From assembly GCA_046349915.1 (NCBI GenBank), contig JAXMBL010000004.1:1550001-1614000 (forward strand): a stretch of DNA of 64,000 bases. The letters run 5' to 3'. The stretch is from CAIXSC01 sp046349915 (GTDB lineage: Bacteria > Planctomycetota > Planctomycetia > Pirellulales > Pirellulaceae). The notes below the pieces were generated by a model that ran no database searches, was not told the DNA's origin, and saw only the letters and a program-made list of their open reading frames with translations. The translations under genes and the position numbers were made by a program. Numbering within the stretch: the stretch's first letter is position 1; every line of letters starts with the position of its first letter. Of this stretch, positions 37,575 through 45,805 are shown piece after piece.

Positions 37575-37836
37575 TAGCCCGCTCACTTCGTGAGCGGTAA
37601 GCCGCGAGGCGTGCGAGCGCCTGTCGCCGCCAGCCCAACCGCGTTGGGGACCGAACGATGCGTGGAACTCAAAGATCGACGGACTAGAAGTCCGTCGTAC
37701 GGAAGTAGCCCGCTCACTTCGTGAGCGGTAAGCCGCGTGGCGTACGAGTGCCCGTCGCCGCCAGCCAAACCGCGTTGGGGACCGAATGCTGCGCGGAAAT
37801 CAAAGCTCGACGGACTAGAAGTCCGGCGTACAAAGA
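37574..37836. repeat. Two tandem ~130-bp hairpin repeat units
   Basis: Units start at 37574 and 37704 with GTAGCCCGCTCACTTCGTGA and end in the GACGGACTAGAAGTCCGTC hairpin (second copy: GTCCGGC). Middle parts share GCCGCCAGCC and GTTGGGGACCGAA. The first base lies in the stop codon of icd. Confidence 0.9.
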
Positions 37837-37852
37837 GATCCAGGGCTCATTG

Positions 37853-38560
37853 ATGAGTGACGCGAACCCAGCGACCCAGGCAACGTCGCTGCCCGACGAG
37901 GCCACGTTGGCAGGGCAGGCGATCTACAGTCGGCGATTGCTGAGGTGGTACGATTTCATCGTGTTAACCGTGTCGAATCGCTGGATCTGGCGCTGCCCGA
38001 CGCCCGTATTGCTTGATTGGTACAACTCGCACGTTTCCGCCGACCATCTCGATATCGGCGTCGGGTCGGGTTATTTCCTTGATCGTTGCCGTTTTCCCGT
38101 CGCCGATCCTCGCATCACGCTGCTCGACCTGAACCCCAACTGCCTGGAAGTTGCTGCGGCGAGGATTCAGCGCTATCAACCCCAGATGGTAGTGGCCGAT
38201 GTGCTGCAGCCACTGGCGGTGACCGGAGCACCGTTCAACAGCATCGGCGTCAACTACGTCTTGCACTGCTTGCCCGGCGACTTACCCCAGAAGACTCGCT
38301 TGTTCGATCACGTTGCGCCTCTGTTATCGCCGGATGGTGTCTTGTTTGGATCGACGTTGTTGGGACAGGGCGTCGCTCGCGGTTGGCCCGCGCGACGTCT
38401 GGCTGCGTTCTATAACAATCGTCGAGTGTTCTCGAACGCGGACGACTCGCTGCAGGACCTGCAACAAGCTCTGCAAGCTCGCTTCGATCAGGTGCGGATC
38501 GAGACTCGCGGGTGTGTGGCTTTGTTCGCTGCTAACGGCGTGCGACGGACGAGTGCCTGA
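37853..38560 (+). CDS. Class I SAM-dependent methyltransferase
   Basis: 235 residues from ATG 37853; the frame upstream of it runs through repeat DNA and is not counted. Motif I LDIGVGSGYFLD (near residue 65), the acidic residue in ITLLDLNPNCLEVA, and NYVLHCLPGD at motif IV support a SAM methyltransferase fold. The substrate is unknown. It lies between two repeat arrays, an isolated gene without obvious partners. Confidence 0.8.
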   Translation: MSDANPATQATSLPDEATLAGQAIYSRRLLRWYDFIVLTVSNRWIWRCPTPVLLDWYNSHVSADHLDIGVGSGYFLDRCRFPVADPRITLLDLNPNCLEVAAARIQRYQPQMVVADVLQPLAVTGAPFNSIGVNYVLHCLPGDLPQKTRLFDHVAPLLSPDGVLFGSTLLGQGVARGWPARRLAAFYNNRRVFSNADDSLQDLQQALQARFDQVRIETRGCVALFAANGVRRTSA

Positions 38561-38561
38561 T

Positions 38562-38986
38562 GTAGCCCGCTCACTTCGTGAGCGGTAAGCCGCATGGCGT
38601 GCGAGCGCCCCTCGCCGCCAGCCCAACCGCATTGGGGACCGAATGATGCGCGAAAATCAACTCTCGACGGACTGGAAGTCCGTCGTACGGAAGTAGCCCG
38701 CTCACTTCGTGAGCGGTGAGCCGCGTGGCGTGCGAGCGCCCTTCGCCGCCAGCCCAACCGCGTTGGGGACCGAATGCTGCGCGAAAATCAACTCTCGACG
38801 GACTGGAAGTCCGTCGTACGGAAGTAGCCCGCTCACTTCGTGAGCGGTAAGCCGCGTGGCGTGCGAGCGCCCTTCGCCGCCAGCCCAACCGCTTTGGGGA
38901 CCGAATGCTGCGCGAAAATCAACTCTCGACGGACTAGGAAGTCCGTCGTACGGTAGCAGATCGACGGACTGGAAGTCCGTCGTACA
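38562..38986. repeat. Three tandem 131-bp hairpin repeat units plus one extra hairpin
   Basis: Unit starts at 38562, 38693 and 38824 give an exact 131-bp period. Each has the CCGCTCAC-TTC-GTGAGCGG hairpin, a conserved core and the GACGGACT-GGA-AGTCCGTC hairpin. The third copy has one inserted base in the loop (ACTAGGAAGT). An additional hairpin copy ends the array at 38962-38980. It lies between a plus-strand and a minus-strand gene. Nothing else is seen in this gene-free stretch. Confidence 0.95.
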
Positions 38987-38989
38987 TTG

Positions 38990-39559
38990 TCAGCGGCGTC
39001 CTTTGGCGACTGGAGCGAGTTGGATTAGTTCACCCAGTCCAGCTTGGACGAATTCTCGGCCGGTCACGTAGCGGCCGGGCTGCATCCATTGGACCAGTTG
39101 TTCGTAGGGATAGTTCAGGAACGAAGCGAGCAACCGGTCCATCTCCTCTTCCAGTTGACCGAAGTGGCGAGCCCATTCGCGCGCTTCGGCCAGCCCAATG
39201 TTCTCCTCGCTTTGCCACTTGAGTGGATGGAACAGCAGGATGCTGAACGGGCTGACGAGCCGGCGTCGGCAGGCGGCGAGCGGCCAGATGGCGGCCGACG
39301 AGCATTCGCCGGTGACGATGCCGGTCGCGTCGAGCCGACGGATGGCGATCAGCGAAAGGAGATGGATGGCCGAATAAGCCCCTCCACCGGGGCAGTCGAA
39401 GTACAGGGTGCAGGCGCCTCCCTCGGGGACGGCCAACAGCTTGTCGGTGATCTCGGACTCGCTGTCGGTCAGATCGCCGACGACCGCGATCTCGTGAATC
39501 TCGTCTTCTTGGGACTTGTCCTCGGTGTTTTTCTTGTCGCGGGCAGACTGGCGAGCCAT
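38990..39559 (-). CDS. ClpP-like serine-protease-fold protein, catalytic Asp apparently missing
   Basis: 189 residues from ATG at 39559 (GTG at 39562 is adjacent). ClpP/crotonase-fold features: LYFDCPGGGAYSAIHLL (oxyanion region), GECSSAAIWPLAA with the candidate nucleophile Ser88, and LFHPLKW with His111. The region aligned with the ClpP Asp reads MQPGRYVTGREF, with Gly in place of the Asp. No transmembrane segment is seen. It may be a dyad protease, a truncated-site homologue, or non-catalytic. The N-terminus is charged and low-complexity. Confidence 0.75.
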   Translation of the reverse strand: MARQSARDKKNTEDKSQEDEIHEIAVVGDLTDSESEITDKLLAVPEGGACTLYFDCPGGGAYSAIHLLSLIAIRRLDATGIVTGECSSAAIWPLAACRRRLVSPFSILLFHPLKWQSEENIGLAEAREWARHFGQLEEEMDRLLASFLNYPYEQLVQWMQPGRYVTGREFVQAGLGELIQLAPVAKGRR

Positions 39560-39732
39560 CACGGAATCCCGGAAAATGGGGAGGTATTGACGATTGGAGG
39601 CGGCGAAGGCTTCGACTTAAGTTCGCGAAAACGACGTCCAGGCCGCCGAAAACTTCTCAGCCACCAACGATTTACTATAATGGGACCGGCACGATTGCGG
39701 AACGATCCAGTCCCCTTAGTAGTGGGCGAACG

Positions 39733-40698
39733 ATGGGCATCAAGTTTCTCTGTCCTCATGGACACAAGCTCAACGTCAAGACGTTCCTGGCTGGCAAGAA
39801 AGGCGTTTGTCCCGAATGTGGCGAGCGTTTCGTGGTGCCGCTCGAAAGTCAACCCAAACAGCGCGTCGCATCGATCGGCGTGTCGAGCGCTCTCCAAGCG
39901 GGCGTACAAGCCGCTCATGAAGCAGTGGCAGGTGGCATGCATGATGGCCATATCGTGGCGGCTCGCGATGACCACGAAGGGGTCGTGGCAGGTCATGCAG
40001 CAGTAGGACAAGTACCCGTGGGACAAGTGGCGGTTGCCGCCGGACCGCCGGGGCACTGGGGCCCCGGGCCGAGTGGTATGCCGGTGGCTCCTGCGAGTCT
40101 CCCCATGGGAACGCCGGTCGGAGTGGCGCCACAGGCTTATCCAACTTCCGCTCCAGTACCCGCTCCTCTCGACCCACTCTCCGAGGCCCCGCAGGCGACT
40201 TGGTATGTGCGACCACCCTCCGGTGGACAGTTTGGTCCCGCGAAAAGCGACCTCTTGCGACGTTGGATTACCGAAGGCCGAGTCAGCGCCGACTCGCTGG
40301 TGTGGCGTGAAGATTGGCCCGACTGGCGCACTGCCGGGGGATTGCTGCCAGGCGTCGGCGAGGCGCCTGCTCCCGCACCAGTAAAGGCGCCGATGCCAAC
40401 GGCATCGCCCGCATATGGGGCGACTGCGCCCAGTATGTTGTTGGGTCAACCGGCGGGTATGGCAGGGCCGGCAGTTCCCGTGGGAGGCATGATCACGGGC
40501 CCGGCCGTTGGAACTCCGCTGGGAGCGCCGATTGGAACTCCATCCGCGGGCGGAACACTCGCCGGCGCCGCGGCGCCAGCACGGCCCGTGGTGGGGCGTC
40601 GTCCTCGCTCGCAATATGGCTTGCTGATCGTGATCATGCTCGCCTTGATCGCCATCCTACTGCTGGTTGCCTTAGTCTACGTGATCAAGTCTAATTGA
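39733..40698 (+). CDS. Zinc-ribbon / GYF_2 domain membrane protein
   Basis: 321 residues. The N-terminal zinc-ribbon-like motif CPHGHKL...CPECGERFVVP may bind zinc. A Gly/Ala/Pro/Val-rich linker (residues ~50-150) leads to a GYF_2 (DUF4339) domain near 155-210 (TWYVRPPSGGQFGPA, DSLVWREDWPDWR). Another low-complexity linker precedes one C-terminal transmembrane helix (LLIVIMLALIAILLLVALVY). The layout suggests a tail-anchored cytoplasmic protein. GYF_2 is thought to be protein-binding; no function is known here. Confidence 0.8.
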   Translation: MGIKFLCPHGHKLNVKTFLAGKKGVCPECGERFVVPLESQPKQRVASIGVSSALQAGVQAAHEAVAGGMHDGHIVAARDDHEGVVAGHAAVGQVPVGQVAVAAGPPGHWGPGPSGMPVAPASLPMGTPVGVAPQAYPTSAPVPAPLDPLSEAPQATWYVRPPSGGQFGPAKSDLLRRWITEGRVSADSLVWREDWPDWRTAGGLLPGVGEAPAPAPVKAPMPTASPAYGATAPSMLLGQPAGMAGPAVPVGGMITGPAVGTPLGAPIGTPSAGGTLAGAAAPARPVVGRRPRSQYGLLIVIMLALIAILLLVALVYVIKSN

Positions 40699-40796
40699 TC
40701 GGTCGCTGGGGAGGTTTCCCTGGCGGTAACCGTCTTAATTGTCGTATTCGGCGAGACCGCCAACAGCGTGTCTTGCTCTCATGGGAGAAGGCGTCG

Positions 40797-41390
40797 ATGC
40801 GTTCGTCGAACAAGTGGACCGGGCTGTGGGCCGTAATCGTGGGTGTTGCTTGCTGGAGCGTCTTGGCCGCGGGCGTGACAACGCCAGGGCAGGCCGAGGA
40901 AAAGGCAGGCAACGCCGAGATTGGTTTGGCGGAAGGCAAGTTGCAATTAACGGCGCCCAAGACCTGGGTTCGCAAGCAACCAAAGACTCGCATCGTCGAG
41001 CACGAGTTTGCGGTGCCGGTCGCCGAAGGCGACTCGGTCGAAGGCCGTTTCACCGTGATGGGTGCGGGCGGCGGCGTCGAGGCGAACATTGATCGCTGGC
41101 TCGGTCAGTTCACTCAACCCGACGGCTCGTCGACCAAGGAAAAGGCCAAAATCCAGAAGATGCAGGTCAACGGAGTCGAAGTCCACTTCGTCGATATCGG
41201 CGGCAACTTCAAGGATCAGCCGGGGCCGTTCGCGCCCGCGGTCACTCGCGAAAACTATCGCATGCTGGGCGCGATCATCGTCACCGAAAAGTCAGGCATG
41301 CACTTCTTGAAGCTCTACGGTCCCAAGGCCACGATTGGTGGACAAGAGCAGGCCTTCAAGGACATGCTCAATGGTTTGAAGGTCAAGTAA
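40797..41390 (+). CDS. Exported conserved hypothetical protein
   Basis: 197 residues from ATG 40797, with GGAGAAGG ten bases upstream and a signal peptide (AVIVGVACWSVLAAGVTTPGQA); the frame continues upstream to 40695 without a good start. The mature part has beta-rich, Lys- and Gly-containing sequence such as HFLKLYGPKATIGGQEQAFK. Not recognised. It sits tail-to-tail with the FadL-like gene, separated by 8 bp. Confidence 0.7.
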   Translation: MRSSNKWTGLWAVIVGVACWSVLAAGVTTPGQAEEKAGNAEIGLAEGKLQLTAPKTWVRKQPKTRIVEHEFAVPVAEGDSVEGRFTVMGAGGGVEANIDRWLGQFTQPDGSSTKEKAKIQKMQVNGVEVHFVDIGGNFKDQPGPFAPAVTRENYRMLGAIIVTEKSGMHFLKLYGPKATIGGQEQAFKDMLNGLKVK

Positions 41391-41398
41391 GACCTAGC

Positions 41399-42667
41399 TC
41401 ATTCCGCAGCCACATCGACGGCGTTCGGGCACGAACCGCGACCGAATCGCCAAGTCATGCCCAGGCCTATCCAGTAGCTCTGCAGAGTCGTGGTGGTGAG
41501 GGCGCCGAGTTGCTCGGAGTCAGGCAGCATGCCGCCCGCCATCAGGTCCATGTCGATGCCTGGAAGTGCGTCGACGATGCCGATACCGGCGGAGATGCGG
41601 TGTTGGTTAGTGACGGCGACGAGCGCTTGCGAGTAACGGACGCTGGGAAGGTTACCCAGCGGGATGCCGCCTAAGTTGAAGTCAGGCGTTTGGTCGATGG
41701 GGTTCTCGGCCCAGGTGTAGCCCGCTCGCAGTCGCACGCGGCCGAGGCCGTATTGAGAACCGAGTTGCACGACCCATTGGTTGTCGTAGACGGCGCTGTA
41801 AAGTTGAGTTTCGTCCCACATCTTGTAGAGGACGTCAACGGCCAGCAGTAGTTGCCCGTCCATCAACGATTCGTTGGCGAATCCGACGCCGAAGTTCTGC
41901 GGCAGTTCCATATTGATGTCGCGAGCGACGAGATCATTGGGAAGCAGTATGGCGTTATCGAAGCGGAACGATTGTTCGGTCTGGTAGTACGCGCCGACCG
42001 TCGTGCAAGGATCGACTCGATAGTTGGCGCCCACCGTTCCTCGTAACGCATAGTCAGGCGTCATGCCGCCGACGCCAACAAAGGGACCATCGAAAAAGGC
42101 GATGCCCATGGCGATCCCCGCACCCACGGAGAGTTGCTCGGTCAAATCAAAGCCTATAGCGATGGGGAGGGAAAAGATGGCCAACGCTGAGTTCGTCCCG
42201 TTGCTTTCAGGGACATGTCGGTAGTCGATGGCCGCGCCGCTCGCGGTAATGAATCCCATGGCCAACGTGGCCGGCAGGCCCATGGAACTTAGGTCCTGCG
42301 TGATACCGATGTTGCCGCCTGGCGAGCCGGGTGCCGTTGACTTCGCCGTATAAGGATCGACGTTTAGCGCGGGGATGGGACCCTGCTGATCCATGTTGAA
42401 CGTGGGCTCCGCCCAGGCGCCGCCAAACAGAAACTGCGTCCCCGAGAATTGGGTGAGGCTGGCGGGATTGGCGTTCATGCTGGAGGTAAGATCTTGGGGG
42501 CGAGCGATGCTGGCGCCGCCCATCGCGCCCGAGGCAGGCATGAGCGTATTATGGAGTTCGATTCCAAAGGTCTGAGCCTGCGAGTCACGCGCCAGTGCGA
42601 ACAGCGCGACTTGAATTCCCAGCATCCAGCCCAGCCACCGAATTCCTCGGCCCTGCGATCCAGTCAT
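41399..42667 (-). CDS. FadL/OmpP1-family outer-membrane transport protein
   Basis: 422 residues from ATG 42667, supported by AAGGAGA upstream; a longer frame to 42916 has no such site. The signal peptide includes GIQVALFALARDSQAQ. The mature start FGIELHNTLMPASGAMGGASIARPQDLTSSMNANPASLTQFSG carries the NPA motif typical of FadL. The rest is beta-barrel-like and ends near the FadL-type C-terminus, here WIGLGMTWRFG. It probably transports hydrophobic compounds across the outer membrane. Confidence 0.9.
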   Translation of the reverse strand: MTGSQGRGIRWLGWMLGIQVALFALARDSQAQTFGIELHNTLMPASGAMGGASIARPQDLTSSMNANPASLTQFSGTQFLFGGAWAEPTFNMDQQGPIPALNVDPYTAKSTAPGSPGGNIGITQDLSSMGLPATLAMGFITASGAAIDYRHVPESNGTNSALAIFSLPIAIGFDLTEQLSVGAGIAMGIAFFDGPFVGVGGMTPDYALRGTVGANYRVDPCTTVGAYYQTEQSFRFDNAILLPNDLVARDINMELPQNFGVGFANESLMDGQLLLAVDVLYKMWDETQLYSAVYDNQWVVQLGSQYGLGRVRLRAGYTWAENPIDQTPDFNLGGIPLGNLPSVRYSQALVAVTNQHRISAGIGIVDALPGIDMDLMAGGMLPDSEQLGALTTTTLQSYWIGLGMTWRFGRGSCPNAVDVAAE

Positions 42668-42907
42668 CGTCGATCTCCTTCTACCAACATGCCGTTTCCG
42701 CATTAGATTGCTATCGGCTAGCGTGTTTCGAAAATGACGGTTGGGATGACGTGCTTCCGAGGAATTACCCAGAATCGCAGCTCTTTGGGGTAAAGGTTTT
42801 GGTGGACTGCAAAGGACGGGTGGTTTAGGTAGGGGCTGGACACTGGAGGGTTGGTCCCTCTTCAATACTGTGGGTCTGCTGGTAGTTTTCTCGTTTGGCT
42901 GCCTTTC

Positions 42908-44398
42908 ATGACTCACTCGATCACCTCGCCATTACTGACGTTCTCGCAAGGGACGTTGTGTCTTGAACACGCAACGCGAGCAGACTTGCAGTTTCGCTTC
43001 CCGCAGATTCCCTGGGTTTGGGATCCGCGAGTTTCTCGGTTTCGTTGTGATGCGATGCACTATCCCGCTCTGCATCATTCGCTGTGTATCGAGCGAGCGA
43101 ATCTGCGGCTTAGTTCCGGGGGAAATGATCCCGCGGAGGTGTTGACGGACCGGGTGCCGGCGTGGTCGCACGTCGAGTGGCCTCGCAATGCGCTGCGTAC
43201 CTTGCGAGCCGAGCAGCAAGCGGCCGTCTTGGCCTGGAGTCAAACTCGCCGCGGCTGCATCGTCATGCCGACGGGGACAGGCAAGACGGAGGTGGCGTTA
43301 GCGTTGATGCAGCAAGAGTCGGTTTCGACCTTGGTCGTCGCGCCTGTCCGCGACTTGATGTACCAGTGGCATCGCAGGATTCTGGAGAGTTTGGGGTTTG
43401 ATGCGGGGATCATCGGGGACAGCGTCTTTCGAGTGAAGCCGGTCAGTGTGACGACTTATGAAAGCGCTTGTATCCACATGGAGCGTCTGGGCGATCAGTT
43501 TGGGATGATCGTGTTTGACGAGTGCCATCATTTGCCGGGCGCCGTGCGTCGCGATGCAGCGCGGATGAGCGCGGCGACTCGACGTCTTGGCCTGACCGCG
43601 ACTCCGCATCGCTCCGATGGACGACACGTCGATCTGGATCAACTGATCGGCCCGGTCGTTTACGAGTTGCCGTTAGCGCAGGTGCGAGGCAAGACGCTCG
43701 CCGAGTATGAAATCGTGCGGATTCCCATCCACCTGACTCCCGCCGAACAAGGGCGCTACGACCGATTGTCGCGCGAAGTGCGCGACTATATGGCGGAACG
43801 CCGCAAGACGGAACCCAAATTTTCGTGGGAAGATTTGTGCGCCGATGTCGCGAAAACGCCCGAATCGCGGCGAGCGTTGCGGGCTTACTTTGCCAAGAAA
43901 GCGATCGAGGATCGGGCCGAAGAAAAACTCCGGATTCTCGAGGATTTGTTTCGTCTGCATGTCGGCGAACCTTGCCTGGTGTTTGCTGGTTCGAATGCCA
44001 TGGCTCGCGATGTGTCGCGGCGGTTTCTGATCCCGTGCCTATTGAATCACTGTGGAAAGAAAGAGCGTATTGAAGTGTTGCGCGGGATCGAGACGGGAGT
44101 CTATCCCGCCTTGGTCGCCAATCAAGTGCTGGATGAGGGAGTGGACCTGCCGGCCGTCAAAGTGGCCGTCGTCTTGGGAGGTTCTTCGTCTACCCGACAA
44201 GCTCAACAACGCCTGGGCCGAATTCTGCGTCGCGAACGCGGCCTGCGCGCGACTTTGTACGAAGTGGTGTGCGCCGATACGAAAGAAGCGGAACGGAGTC
44301 GCAAGCGGCGGAGTAGCGACGCTTATGCGGGGACCAAGCACCGCCGTAAACCTCCTGGCGGCGGCGGAGGAGCCCAGGGCGAGGTGGGAGGATGTTGA
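42908..44398 (+). CDS. XPB/Rad25-like SF2 DNA helicase
   Basis: 496 residues from ATG 42908. The N-terminal ~100 residues resemble the damage-recognition domain of archaeal-type XPB (VWDPRVSRFRCDAMHYP). Helicase motifs: I PTGTGKTEVAL (near 120), II DECHH (near 203), III TATPHRSDGR, and VI QQRLGRILRR (near 432). The C-terminus is basic. It overlaps by 7 bp a Bax1-like nuclease gene. XPB and Bax1 form a helicase-nuclease pair in archaea and some bacteria, acting on damaged DNA. Confidence 0.88.
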   Translation: MTHSITSPLLTFSQGTLCLEHATRADLQFRFPQIPWVWDPRVSRFRCDAMHYPALHHSLCIERANLRLSSGGNDPAEVLTDRVPAWSHVEWPRNALRTLRAEQQAAVLAWSQTRRGCIVMPTGTGKTEVALALMQQESVSTLVVAPVRDLMYQWHRRILESLGFDAGIIGDSVFRVKPVSVTTYESACIHMERLGDQFGMIVFDECHHLPGAVRRDAARMSAATRRLGLTATPHRSDGRHVDLDQLIGPVVYELPLAQVRGKTLAEYEIVRIPIHLTPAEQGRYDRLSREVRDYMAERRKTEPKFSWEDLCADVAKTPESRRALRAYFAKKAIEDRAEEKLRILEDLFRLHVGEPCLVFAGSNAMARDVSRRFLIPCLLNHCGKKERIEVLRGIETGVYPALVANQVLDEGVDLPAVKVAVVLGGSSSTRQAQQRLGRILRRERGLRATLYEVVCADTKEAERSRKRRSSDAYAGTKHRRKPPGGGGGAQGEVGGC

Positions 44399-45597
44399 CC
44401 AAACAGCAGGGCTTGGCCTCGCTCGACTTCGAGCGAGGACTGATTGTGCCTGACCGACTCACCCGAAGTTCGCACCGACAATACCTGCAATACGCCAATC
44501 GGATGCTCGAGTGGTATCGGGCGGGAATCGGACGAACTCGCCAAGAGCTACATCGAGGAGTCGCCGAGATTTTGGCGATGGAGGAGGACTGTCCGGTAAG
44601 GCGAATCGCCGCCTTCTCCAAGTTGCTGGATGACGTCTCCGAATACCAGCGGGATAGGGCAGGGAAGGCCGCGGCCTTGCGACGCGAGGTGTTTCATCGA
44701 GCGGCTCGACGCCATCCGCTGGTCCGCGAGCCTGATCGGTTGTTTGAGAACTCCGAGGCCCGCGTGAAGGCGGAAGTCGCCGAGTCGCTCGGCAAGTCCT
44801 GGGAGACGATTGACGCCGAGCTATTCGCGGATGTGATCGAGTTTCACCGACTGCAAAAATTCGAGGGATACGCGGATGGGGCGGCGCTATTGTCGAGATA
44901 CAACGTCGCTCAAGTGCAAGTTGCTTTGTATGGCGCCCAATCGGTGACCATTATGGCGACCGCCGACTTCAAGACGATTCTCAAGTATGCAAAGTTGGCT
45001 CGCTTGCTGCATACGGTCCAGCGTACCCAGGAAAACGAGTGGCTCATCCGGCTCGATGGGCCCGCCTCGATCCTACGTGAGACTCAACGTTACGGCGTGA
45101 ATCTCGCCAGGTTCTTGCCGGCTCTGATCACCTGTCGCGGTTGGAAGATGCAAGCGATCGTTCCCGTGGGCCGTTCAGGCTGGAAACTGAAACTACAGTT
45201 GTCGGTCGCGGATGGTTTGAAGAGCCATCTGCCAACTCCCGAGGAGTTTGACTCGGAGGTCGAGAGTCGCTTTGCCGCGAGTTGGGGAACGGAGCCGCGA
45301 GCTGGTTGGCGATTGATGCGGGAGAGCGAGATCCTGTTCGAGGATCAGCACGTCTTCTTCCCCGATTTCACCTTCGAACACGAGGACGGACGTCGCAAGC
45401 ATCTGGAGATTGTCGGGTTTTGGACGCCGGAATACATCGAGGCAAAATCGGTTACGTTGAGCCGTTTCGCGCGACATGAAGTGGCGGTGGCCGTTGTCGC
45501 GAGCCAGTTAGAGAGTCTACCGAAGCTACCCGGTGAACGTCTGATCTACAAAACGCGGCTCAAAGTGGCTGATGTGGAAGCGTGGTTAGCCAAGTAA
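44392..45597 (+). CDS. Bax1-like DUF790 nuclease, partner of XPB
   Basis: 401 residues. ATG 44392 overlaps the XPB stop by 7 bp, with GGTGGGAGG upstream. The N-terminal region is helical (MLTKQQGLASLDFERGLIVP). A PD-(D/E)XK-like nuclease core is near residues 285-345: FDSEVESRF, FFPDFTF and LEIVGFWTPEY. This matches the DUF790/Bax1 family. Predicted to cut DNA opened by XPB. The pairing and overlap support this strongly. Confidence 0.87.
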   Translation: MLTKQQGLASLDFERGLIVPDRLTRSSHRQYLQYANRMLEWYRAGIGRTRQELHRGVAEILAMEEDCPVRRIAAFSKLLDDVSEYQRDRAGKAAALRREVFHRAARRHPLVREPDRLFENSEARVKAEVAESLGKSWETIDAELFADVIEFHRLQKFEGYADGAALLSRYNVAQVQVALYGAQSVTIMATADFKTILKYAKLARLLHTVQRTQENEWLIRLDGPASILRETQRYGVNLARFLPALITCRGWKMQAIVPVGRSGWKLKLQLSVADGLKSHLPTPEEFDSEVESRFAASWGTEPRAGWRLMRESEILFEDQHVFFPDFTFEHEDGRRKHLEIVGFWTPEYIEAKSVTLSRFARHEVAVAVVASQLESLPKLPGERLIYKTRLKVADVEAWLAK

Positions 45598-45610
45598 TCG
45601 GTCACCGAAA

Positions 45611-45719
45611 GTACGACGGACTTCCAGTCCGTCGCTCCTCCTTGTACGACGGATTTCTAGTCCGTCGATCCTCCTACACCTCGCAAGCCTCTTTTCGACG
45701 GACTGGAAGTCCGTCGTAC
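45611..45719. repeat. Cluster of three GACGGACT hairpin repeats after bax1
   Basis: Three hairpin copies lie in 110 bp; the middle copy has GACGGATTTCTAGTCCGTC, with one changed base in the stem. Confidence 0.85.
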
Positions 45720-45805
45720 CAAACCCGACCCCCGCAGGCCCTTGAAGATCGATATAATGCCCGCGAACGCCTTGGAGTGAGCAGGTATTGTGAGAGGGGT
45801 TACGG

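Noticed and set aside
38571..38888. Minus-strand frames of ~100 codons inside the 131-bp repeats
   Set aside because: They are translations of the repeat itself and repeat with its period; no start signal or homology.
25331..38986. Tandem repeat arrays considered as CRISPR
   Set aside because: The 125-131 bp units are nearly identical throughout with no unique spacers of 30-40 bp, and no cas gene is present.
43162..44073. Short alternative frames within the XPB gene
   Set aside because: They are in other frames of a gene with intact helicase motifs.
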